The notes under the pieces were generated by a model that was not told the DNA's origin, did not search any database, and worked only from the letters and a program-made list of their open reading frames with translations. From CAG-698 sp964385755 (GTDB lineage: Bacteria > Bacillota_I > Bacilli_A > ML615J-28 > CAG-698), in contig CAYLPZ010000003.1 of assembly GCA_964385755.1 (NCBI GenBank), positions 65,997-129,996 of the forward strand: a DNA stretch of 64,000 nucleotides, read 5' to 3'. Each line of letters starts with the position of its first letter. Positions within the stretch are counted from its first letter, which is position 1. Positions 26,420-34,297 of the stretch are shown in pieces. The position numbers were made by a program, and so were the translations under genes.

Positions 26420-27901
26420 ATGAAAAAAGCAGTTATATATGCAAGATACTCTTGCGATAAGCAAACCGAACAATCAATCGAGGGTCAGTTGAGAGTTTGT
26501 CAGGAATATGCCAAAAGGAATGATATTCTAATTCTTAACACCTACATTGACCAAGCTATGTCAGGTACGAATGACAATCGTCCTGATTTTAAGAAAATGA
26601 TTAAAGACAGCGCAAAGCGTGAATGGGATTTCGTACTCGTTTACAAACTTGATAGGTTTTCAAGAAATAAGTACGAAGCTACAATTCACAAGAAAACGTT
26701 AAGAGATAACGGTGTTAAGGTTATATCCGCTATGGAGAACATACCAGACACCCCCGAAGGAATTATCCTTGAAAGCCTACTTGAAGGAATGAACCAATAC
26801 TATTCCGCAGAGCTTTCTCAAAAGGTTAAGCGTGGTATGAAAGAAACAAGATTAAAAGGTTATTACCAAGGCGGTGGCGTTCCGTATGGATATAAAATAG
26901 ACGGACGAAAGGTTGTAATTGACGAAGAAAGAGCCGAAGTTGTCAGATATATGTACGACGAATTTTCAAAGGGCGTAATCGTCAAAGATATTGTTAAGGC
27001 TTTGACCGATATGGGTAAGACCTACCGTGGTAAGCCGTTTGCGATGAACACAGTTTACGGAATACTGCGCAACGAAAAGTACATAGGAGTTTATAGAATT
27101 AACGACGAAGTTATAACCAATATGTACCCCAAGATAGTTGACGAACCTATTTTCAACCGAGTAATAGCCATATTAGAACGTAATAAACGTGGTAGTCGCA
27201 GTCAAGAAACCAATTACCTATTAAAGCACAAATTAAAGTGCGGTTATTGCGGTAACAATATCAACGGTGAATATGCTAAATCTCATACAGGAGCGAGCTT
27301 TTACTACTATAAATGCCGTGGTCGTAAATCGAAGTTAGCGGACTGTAAAAAAGGTACTATTCAAAAGGATTGCCTTGAAAATCTTGTAATCGGTAACACC
27401 ATAAAAGAGTTAAGCGACCCTATGAATATGCAGACGATTATTAACGGTATTCTTGAAATGCAAAGGCGAAACCTAAAAGAAAATTCCAAGTTAGCAGAGC
27501 TTAAAAGGGAACAGCGAGAGATTGAGATTGCCATTGACAACACTATGAAAGCGATAGCACAAGGAGTTATTACAAAATCTACGGGGCAGTACCTTAAAAC
27601 CTATGAAGAAAGGCAAGAAGAAATTATTAAGCAGATTGCCATTGAGCAGAGTAAGGAAACGGTTTTATTGACCGAAAAGGAAATTAGAAAGTTTTATGAA
27701 GATGCTTTAAAACTTGAACCTCAAATGCTTATAAATTACCTTGTAAAAGAGATAGTGTTATACGATAACCGAGCAGACATTATCTACACAAGTCCATTAA
27801 AATCTACGGATAGTCCTGACGATAGTCAGGGCTTTTCTTTTTACTCTAAAACGGTTAGAATTAAGAATAGGTACTTTATTATAACGCTGTATATCAAATG
27901 A
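26420..27901 (+). CDS. large serine recombinase (integrase)
   Basis: The N-terminal resolvase domain has the catalytic Ser11 in YARYSCDKQTEQS and the Arg segment YKLDRFSRNKYEA. A recombinase DNA-binding domain follows (GGGVPYGYKIDG, NTVYGILRNEKYIG). A zinc ribbon (KCGYCGNN then CRGRK and DCKKG) and a C-terminal coiled coil come next. The length of 493 residues is standard for integrases of small Clostridia-type elements. AAAGGAG lies 13 bases before the ATG. It probably excises and integrates this island; the tRNA-derived segments are candidate attachment regions. Confidence 0.93.
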   Translation: MKKAVIYARYSCDKQTEQSIEGQLRVCQEYAKRNDILILNTYIDQAMSGTNDNRPDFKKMIKDSAKREWDFVLVYKLDRFSRNKYEATIHKKTLRDNGVKVISAMENIPDTPEGIILESLLEGMNQYYSAELSQKVKRGMKETRLKGYYQGGGVPYGYKIDGRKVVIDEERAEVVRYMYDEFSKGVIVKDIVKALTDMGKTYRGKPFAMNTVYGILRNEKYIGVYRINDEVITNMYPKIVDEPIFNRVIAILERNKRGSRSQETNYLLKHKLKCGYCGNNINGEYAKSHTGASFYYYKCRGRKSKLADCKKGTIQKDCLENLVIGNTIKELSDPMNMQTIINGILEMQRRNLKENSKLAELKREQREIEIAIDNTMKAIAQGVITKSTGQYLKTYEERQEEIIKQIAIEQSKETVLLTEKEIRKFYEDALKLEPQMLINYLVKEIVLYDNRADIIYTSPLKSTDSPDDSQGFSFYSKTVRIKNRYFIITLYIK

Positions 27902-27924
27902 TATACGGCAATTTATTCCACAGT

Positions 27925-28047
27925 GCTATTGACAAGAGCCTCCAAGGCGTGTGGTATTCAGGCAAAGAGCCAAATACCCAAGCCCTTGGGGGCTTTTGAT
28001 TTGCCGTTGGCTGATAGCCTACCACACGCCATTCTCTTATCAATAGC
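27925..28047. repeat. 123-bp multi-stem palindrome after the recombinase
   Basis: Outer arms GCTATTGACAAGAG (27925-27938) and CTCTTATCAATAGC (28034-28047) pair with one mismatch. The middle arms GGCGTGTGGTA (27946-27956) and TACCACACGCC (28020-28030) pair perfectly. Inner pairs are GGCAAA/TTTGCC and CCCAAG/CTTGGG. Possible roles are an element origin, a transfer origin or a recombinase accessory site. Apart from this, 27902-28452 contains the tRNA-like segment and two more hairpins. Confidence 0.7.
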
Positions 28048-28179
28048 CTTTTGCGGCATAAAGTGCCGTAAATAGCAAGCCAAATATAAGCGTTTTAAGG
28101 CTTGATTTTTCAGGTTGAAGAAATATTGCAAGACATAAAGAAAAGCCGTACAGAGCTATTCTGCGCGAATTAAAGGAGC

Positions 28180-28254
28180 GAAAAACAAAAGCCGAACCTC
28201 TCATTTGTGAAAAGTTCGACTTTGTTAAGTGTTGGTGACCCGTACGGGAATCGA
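28180..28254 (-). other. tRNA-Glu 3'-end fragment with its terminator (right copy)
   Basis: On the minus strand, TCGATTCCCGTACGGGTCACCA (28254-28233) has the T-loop, acceptor strand and CCA expected of a tRNA-Glu end, but the bases 5' of it do not continue a tRNA. A hairpin GTCGAAC/GGTTCGGC with T-run follows at 28220-28180. This looks like a tRNA 3' end carried or left by integration. Confidence 0.6.
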
Positions 28255-28337
28255 GACGGTGAGCAATAAAAAAGAAGGATACCTTCGGACTGTTTAATTA
28301 GGGATTTTCTAAAAACAGTCTAAAAGTCGGCTCAGAA

Positions 28338-28386
28338 CAAAAAAACCACATCCAAGAGTTTATAAGCTCAAGGGGGTGGCTTTTTG
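28338..28386. terminator. bidirectional terminator-like hairpin
   Basis: AAAAACCACATCC opposite GGGGGTGGCTTTTT around an AAGAGTTTATAAGCTC core (itself partly paired). T-runs are present for both strands. It marks the right part of the GC-richer island. Confidence 0.6.
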
Positions 28387-28461
28387 TTGCTCAAATAAGC
28401 AATAGATACAATTAATAGTTTAAAATATTAGTGTAAAATTGCTTAATTTGAGGTGAAAATT

Positions 28462-28656
28462 ATGATTTATGGGTACACAAGAGTAAGTACTAGAAAACAA
28501 GTTGACGGTTACGGGTTAGAGGTACAAAAAAATGAAATTTTGAGCAAATATCCTACTGCCACCATAATTGATGAACAATACACGGGTACTAAATTAGATA
28601 GACCCGTTTTTAACGCACTTTTAGAAGGCTTGCAGAAGATTATATTGATTATATGA
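28462..28656 (+). pseudogene. truncated serine recombinase/resolvase
   Basis: The fragment starts MIYGYTRVSTRKQVDGYGLE, with the catalytic Ser of a resolvase domain, and reads well to RPVFNALLEGL at about 28635. Unrelated sequence follows and then a stop. GAGGTG precedes the ATG. The break coincides with the end of the transposase fragment on the other strand, so an insertion probably cut it. Confidence 0.8.
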
Positions 28657-28839
28657 TGGCCTACCTCCTTTTTCTAACTCTTTATCTGTAATAGATTTAA
28701 GAAAATCACATACACCAGACTTTTCTAACAATTCTAAAAATCTATTTATTTTTAAAACTTCTTTCTCTTTTATTACAAATGAGGGTATCAAAAAAATTTG
28801 TTTTGTGTTATAATATTTCATGTAGTAATAATGCGGCAC
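28621..28839 (-). pseudogene. transposase N-terminal fragment
   Basis: Seventy-two codons end in ELEKGGRPSYNQYNLLQAF, the N-terminal GRP-x-Y segment of IS5/IS1182-type DDE transposases. The catalytic part is absent, and the sequence meets the broken resolvase frame at 28621-28640. No inverted repeats of a complete element are visible. Confidence 0.6.
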
Positions 28840-28853
28840 ATTATTATATCACA

Positions 28854-28886
28854 AAAACGCTCCGGGTTGGATTCCCCGAGCGTTTT
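28854..28886. terminator. strong hairpin at the end of the island
   Basis: AAAACGCTCCGGG pairs with CCCCGAGCGTTTT, with T-rich tails on both strands. It stands between the transposase fragment and the recD stop and could be a remnant terminator of either the island or the transposon. Confidence 0.6.
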
Positions 28887-28958
28887 AATTTTTTATATAT
28901 AATAAATGGGCTATAATAGCCCATTTAATTTTGAGGTTTTTTTACATCCTCCATATTT

Positions 28959-30878
28959 TTATTTAATATTAGTCATTCGTTCAATTGTTTTACATTTACC
29001 TTCTTCTAATCTTTCTTGGTTTGACAAAATGTAAGTATTACCTTTTGTTCTTGTGATTGCAGTATAAACAATCTCACGTGTAAGAAGTGGATGACCTTTC
29101 TTTTTTGGCAGAATAACTAAAATATTTTTAAAATCTGATCCTTGTGATTTATGAATTGAAATAGTATACGCTAATGTAATTTCATCAGATGCAAATAATC
29201 TAACAGGATAGAATAAATATTCTCCTAATTTAAAAATCTTATTTTCTCTCTTTCCATCTTCAGTATAAAACTTTGAAGTCTTCTTTAGCATTAAGTATAA
29301 AGTATCATCTTCTGCGAAAGAAACAATTATTCCTGTATCTCCATTATATACTTCTAATGTAGTGTTGTTTTTAGTGATCATAATAATCATTCCTGGGTAA
29401 TAACCATTATATTCACTCTTGTAAGTCTTATCTATTACTAAATTTTTAACTAGTTCATTGATTTTAATATTCCCTCTTAATCCTTCGTTCTCAGCAGTTA
29501 AGATTCTTGACAGTTCAATTTCACTTTCTAATGTCTTAAGTACATCTAAATCATACTCGCTTAGATTACTAGCTTTTCCTTGTAGATTCTTATAAAAATG
29601 TTTAGCCCAAACACCTACTACTTTCTTTATGATTTCTTCTTCAGAGGCTTTTTCATCATTATCTAAGTAATAATATATAGGTTTTGTAACAAAGTTATCT
29701 TCCTCTATTTTAAAAGAATCATAGTTCTTCCATTCACTACTTGAAACTGGCAACTCTTGATTATTATTAATTGCGTTTGCTAGAGCGTATATTTTAGTTT
29801 TATCTGAAAATCTAATCGATACATCTAAGGCAACTATATTATCTTTTAGTGTATCCATTTTTAATAAATCACCAAAAACGGCACCACAATCAACTGATGG
29901 AAGTTGATTCTTATCACCCATGATAAAAAGTTTTGCATTAGTAGGAATAGCTTCTAAAAGAGATGAGAATATATTTATATCAATCATACTTGCTTCATCG
30001 ATAATAAAAATCGAATTTTCATCAAATTGATTACTTCGATTTTTCGAAAAAGTATTTGTCATACTACTATACGCAAGTAAGCGATGAATAGTTGCTTCAT
30101 TTGATTTCTTTATTTTCTCTATAATATCATTATTGTTTAAAATAAACTCTTCTTTTAATCTACTTATTCCACCCAAAATGCTTTCTTTCATTCGTCCTGA
30201 AGCTTTTCCACTTGGAGCGGCTAAATATATTTCATATTCACTATTCTGTAGTAATAAACTAATTAATAAAAATAAAATTGATGTGGTTTTACCAGTACCT
30301 GGTCCACCAGTAATAATTAAATTTTTATTAATACCTTCTTCTATTGCTTTTTTCTGTCCGAAAGATAAATTAAAACTAGATTTGTTTTCTAACCAATTTT
30401 CATATGATTCACAAGTGAAAGTTGTATTTGTAGTTTTAAACAACCTTCTAATGTCATATTCAATTGATGTTTTTGCTTCATAATATTTTCTTGTATAGAT
30501 GTAATCATCTTTTATAACAAATAAACCATATTCACCAAATATGCTTGAATTTTTTTTATCATTTAATAAGTTTAATGCTTTTTTTACAAATTCACATGCA
30601 TTATCATAAATCACATCATACTCTAAAATATTATACTTTGGATTATCACCATATAATACCTTTCTTCCCTGGCACTTTACCAAAAATCTATTTAAGATAC
30701 CATTCTCATCAAGTAACATACATGTATTTCCATCATCAATAAATGAAAAATATAAAAGTAGAAAGCATAAAACATCATCTTCACTGATATCTAAAGAAAG
30801 CATTTGACAAACTTTTTGCCAGATAGGACTTAACAAATCATTTTTTACAAGTAAATTACAAAATTCTTGATAATTCAT
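28959..30878 (-). CDS. recD: exodeoxyribonuclease V alpha subunit RecD
   Basis: The 5'-3' helicase of RecBCD. After an N-terminal RecB-contact domain come Walker A ITGGPGTGKTTS (about 189-200), FIIDEASMID (Walker B) and GDKNQLPSV. The C-terminal motif ISIHKSQGSDF and YTAITRTK follow. The length of about 640 residues fits RecD rather than RecD2, which is longer. The start at 30878 has AAGGAGG 9 bases upstream; the ATG at 30887 touches that site. Last gene of recCBD. Confidence 0.92.
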   Translation of the reverse strand: MNYQEFCNLLVKNDLLSPIWQKVCQMLSLDISEDDVLCFLLLYFSFIDDGNTCMLLDENGILNRFLVKCQGRKVLYGDNPKYNILEYDVIYDNACEFVKKALNLLNDKKNSSIFGEYGLFVIKDDYIYTRKYYEAKTSIEYDIRRLFKTTNTTFTCESYENWLENKSSFNLSFGQKKAIEEGINKNLIITGGPGTGKTTSILFLLISLLLQNSEYEIYLAAPSGKASGRMKESILGGISRLKEEFILNNNDIIEKIKKSNEATIHRLLAYSSMTNTFSKNRSNQFDENSIFIIDEASMIDINIFSSLLEAIPTNAKLFIMGDKNQLPSVDCGAVFGDLLKMDTLKDNIVALDVSIRFSDKTKIYALANAINNNQELPVSSSEWKNYDSFKIEEDNFVTKPIYYYLDNDEKASEEEIIKKVVGVWAKHFYKNLQGKASNLSEYDLDVLKTLESEIELSRILTAENEGLRGNIKINELVKNLVIDKTYKSEYNGYYPGMIIMITKNNTTLEVYNGDTGIIVSFAEDDTLYLMLKKTSKFYTEDGKRENKIFKLGEYLFYPVRLFASDEITLAYTISIHKSQGSDFKNILVILPKKKGHPLLTREIVYTAITRTKGNTYILSNQERLEEGKCKTIERMTNIK

Positions 30879-30892
30879 AAAATCCATCCTCC

Positions 30893-33800
30893 TTAATACA
30901 TTTTGTCTTTAACGATCTTTTGATATGCATTTTGTAATTCATTATATGACTTCCATGTTTGTGCATATACTCCATTTCCACTATCTTTGTTACATCCACG
31001 CAAAAATACATAATATATACCACCAAAGTGGTTATCAAATATCTCTTCTTCTGTTTCATTATTGTAAATATTCTTAAGCCATTTTATAAGAGTATATGAA
31101 TATAATACTCTTTGGATTGAATAACAATTATCAACATGTTTTTTGATATCTTTATTATTATAGCTTAATAAATCTGAATCATTTAATATATCTGATTTCC
31201 AGTCAAGTACAGAATAATACTGTCCACGCTTAAACACTAAATCGATAAAACCATTACAATAGTTTCGTAAACTATATAAGTCATTATTAAATATAAATTC
31301 CATTTCAGCTTTGTAATCCTTTGTTGGTAGCGAATTTAGTTTTATATTCCCTTCAACTTTGTTAGCACCATGGATTATCGGAAGTTTTGAAGAAAGAACT
31401 TCTCTTACTATTCTTTTAGAATCCTCAATCCATTCCTCTTTTGTTTCAATTCCTTCTTCGTTAAATGACGAGATAATAATTTCTTTTAAAGCATCATCAT
31501 CTATATTATCAAAATCATATCTTTCAAAGATGCTGTGTAAAGCTGTCCCAATTTTATTTCCCTTAGGAAAGTCTTTACTTAAACTAATGCATTCTTCATT
31601 TGTAAAATCACTCTCCACAAACAAAGCATTTTGATCATACATCGAAATTGCATCTTTTATTTCAATTCCTTCTTTATCAACATTTTTATTATCATCAACG
31701 ATTATGTCATCTTCAAAATCACTTCTTTCATTACTATGTGAAAGTGAAGTATAAGAATGTTTAAAAATCAATTTACCAAACTTATCTCTTATAAGTGTTT
31801 TTAATATCGCATCTTGTTCTTCTTTGCTATCAATAATATCGTTTTCTGCTATTTTATTTTCTTTCTCTAAATTTATAGATAGAATTTTCTTAACATCCTC
31901 TGTTCTAGAAGATTTATTGCTAGATTTAATAACATTAACTAATCGATAGTTGTTACTATCACTTTCGATTAATTCATTTGTAGTATTTGCGATAAATGAA
32001 AATGGCTCTTTTAATGGTCTATAAAACGGAATAAACAATAAATATTCTGCTCTTGTATAATCAACATAGAATATGTTTTTCCATTCTAAGGCGTTCTCAA
32101 TTAAATATTTTTCTTTATTTGAAGAAATAACAGGTTTTTCATCTTCATGAATCAAGTTATAAGAAGAATCGATTGGACCCTTTTCACCACCCATTGAAAT
32201 TACAATTGGAAATTGTAGTCCCTTTGATGCATGAATTGTCATAATTTTTACCGCATCAAAATCAGTACCTTTTTCTATTATTCCACAGTTTTCATTATCA
32301 TTTGTTGATTTATTTGTAAAGCTTTTTAAATGATGAATTAAATCAACTAAATCATGATCATTAGATAAATATTCGCATGAGTATCTACATAATTGTTTTA
32401 TCTTTGACAATGATTGAATATTATCAGGCCCACTAAGTGTATATAATACTTTAGAATCATTAATAATAGAGTCAATAAGGTTTTCCCACTTTTTGCTTCT
32501 TGCAAGTTCCTGCCATTCTAGTATTATTTCCATTTCCTCAGTATCATTGCGTTCATATTTTTCTAAATTGAGTTCTCTTATACTTTTATTAAAAAAGCAT
32601 GTGAAAAGAGCTTTTTTAAATGCTTTTCGATTATACTGCGTAAAATCATCCTTAACTAATGCTTCAAAAATAGCAATTAAGTGTGCACATTCTTTGTCTG
32701 TAAAAAGTGACTCATCTTTATTACGAATACAAGGAATTCCATTTTTTCTAAGTTCCTTTTCAATAGAAAACATCTCACTTCTTGTTTTCGCAAGTACACA
32801 AATATCTTTAAATGACACATTTCTTTTCTTTTTTACTATTATGTCATTTACTTTTTCATTATAGAAAAGTTGTAACCTTGTGTTTCCTTTTTCATCATAC
32901 GAACACATATCTATTAAATAGTTTGCAACAGTTTTACTATAGCTATATGGTTCACAATATTTATTTTCTTCATCATAAACAACCCATATTGGTTCTATTT
33001 CTTTTCCATCAAAACAGGCCATTAAACTTTTTTGATCATTTACTTGTGGTGCTTTTGACTTTATAAAAGTATCACCAAAAAAACTTTTTGCTTTGCATAA
33101 ATCATTACAACCTGCGATCATTTGTGGTGTTGAACGATAGTTAACATCAAGTAACTCTCGTTTAGCCCCATAATCTTTTAAATATTTTATTGCATCGATA
33201 TATGCATGTAAATCTGCTCCTTGAAATGAATAAATTGATTGCTTTGGATCTCCAACAACAATTATATGATGATTTTCATCTTCTAAAAATATCTTCTTAA
33301 AAATATCCCATTGTTTTTGATTTGTGTCTTGAAATTCATCAATAATTGCTAAAGAGTATCTGTCTTTTATTTTTTGCTTCAAAGGACCATCACTACATAT
33401 TTCTTCACGAACATATGCTATCATATCATTAAATGATTGCAATTTTCTTTTCTTCTTTTCTTCTTGCCAACTTATATATAAATCATCTATATATGTTAAA
33501 ATTAATAATTTAACTATTGTTTGATTAAAAGTTTTTTTATCAAAATAATCTTTATATGTTTTTATTTTCGAAAACATTTCTTTTTCATAGTCACTAAATT
33601 TTTTAATTGTATTGTTATTAAACTTATGACCATTAAAGCTAATTACCCTCTTTTCATCAAATTCTTCTTTTATGTTTACTAATAATTTATTCAAATTAGG
33701 ATAATTGTTATCTGATAATACATCATATATTTCTTTAAACCTTTTGTTTTTAGAAATAAATTCATCAAGATTATTAGAATCAATCATATCAATAATAAAA

Positions 33801-34297
33801 TCTAAATCAACATCATTCAATATACTTTTATCAATTGATACGATTTCTTTACGTTCTTTGTAATCTTTATCTAAATAATATAGATTAACTACTGTTTTTA
33901 GATTTCTCTTTAACGTATCTATATTGATATCATATTCATAAAACTTTTCAATATAGTTAAATATCTTTGTATCTCTAATATATGACTCCAAAAAATTATC
34001 AAATTCCACACCACTAGTCACATCTAAGCTCATTGGTTGGTTAGAGGCAATAGCATACTCATAAAGCATTCTTTGACAAAAAGCATGAAATGTATAGATT
34101 TCACTATTTTTATCTGACTTTATTGATCTACGGACGCGAGCTTTAAGCTCTCCCACTGCTTTTTCTGTGTAAGTTAATATCAGTATTTTATCTAAGCTTA
34201 TTTCTTCTGTGAAAACTTCTAACATTTTGATAATGTTATAAGTCTTACCAGTCCCAGCAGAGGCTTCAATATAATAATTATCTATCTTGTTTATCAT
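30893..34297 (-). CDS. recB: exodeoxyribonuclease V beta subunit RecB
   Basis: 3'-5' helicase and nuclease of RecBCD. The N-terminus has IEASAGTGKTYNII, the RecB form of Walker A. ILTYTEKAVGELK, AIIDEFQDTNQKQW, GDPKQSIYSFQGAD and TIHASKGLQFP are the UvrD-family motifs. The C-terminal nuclease domain retains the RecB core DLVFKRGQYYSVLDWKSDIL (Asp and Lys for metal and catalysis). The gene overlaps recC by 20 bases and has GGAGG before its ATG inside recC. Confidence 0.93.
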   Translation of the reverse strand: MINKIDNYYIEASAGTGKTYNIIKMLEVFTEEISLDKILILTYTEKAVGELKARVRRSIKSDKNSEIYTFHAFCQRMLYEYAIASNQPMSLDVTSGVEFDNFLESYIRDTKIFNYIEKFYEYDINIDTLKRNLKTVVNLYYLDKDYKERKEIVSIDKSILNDVDLDFIIDMIDSNNLDEFISKNKRFKEIYDVLSDNNYPNLNKLLVNIKEEFDEKRVISFNGHKFNNNTIKKFSDYEKEMFSKIKTYKDYFDKKTFNQTIVKLLILTYIDDLYISWQEEKKKRKLQSFNDMIAYVREEICSDGPLKQKIKDRYSLAIIDEFQDTNQKQWDIFKKIFLEDENHHIIVVGDPKQSIYSFQGADLHAYIDAIKYLKDYGAKRELLDVNYRSTPQMIAGCNDLCKAKSFFGDTFIKSKAPQVNDQKSLMACFDGKEIEPIWVVYDEENKYCEPYSYSKTVANYLIDMCSYDEKGNTRLQLFYNEKVNDIIVKKKRNVSFKDICVLAKTRSEMFSIEKELRKNGIPCIRNKDESLFTDKECAHLIAIFEALVKDDFTQYNRKAFKKALFTCFFNKSIRELNLEKYERNDTEEMEIILEWQELARSKKWENLIDSIINDSKVLYTLSGPDNIQSLSKIKQLCRYSCEYLSNDHDLVDLIHHLKSFTNKSTNDNENCGIIEKGTDFDAVKIMTIHASKGLQFPIVISMGGEKGPIDSSYNLIHEDEKPVISSNKEKYLIENALEWKNIFYVDYTRAEYLLFIPFYRPLKEPFSFIANTTNELIESDSNNYRLVNVIKSSNKSSRTEDVKKILSINLEKENKIAENDIIDSKEEQDAILKTLIRDKFGKLIFKHSYTSLSHSNERSDFEDDIIVDDNKNVDKEGIEIKDAISMYDQNALFVESDFTNEECISLSKDFPKGNKIGTALHSIFERYDFDNIDDDALKEIIISSFNEEGIETKEEWIEDSKRIVREVLSSKLPIIHGANKVEGNIKLNSLPTKDYKAEMEFIFNNDLYSLRNYCNGFIDLVFKRGQYYSVLDWKSDILNDSDLLSYNNKDIKKHVDNCYSIQRVLYSYTLIKWLKNIYNNETEEEIFDNHFGGIYYVFLRGCNKDSGNGVYAQTWKSYNELQNAYQKIVKDKMY

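Noticed and set aside
28233..28254. A complete tRNA-Glu gene
   Set aside because: Only the T-loop, acceptor 3' strand and CCA are recognisable; the anticodon and D arms are absent, so it is a fragment.
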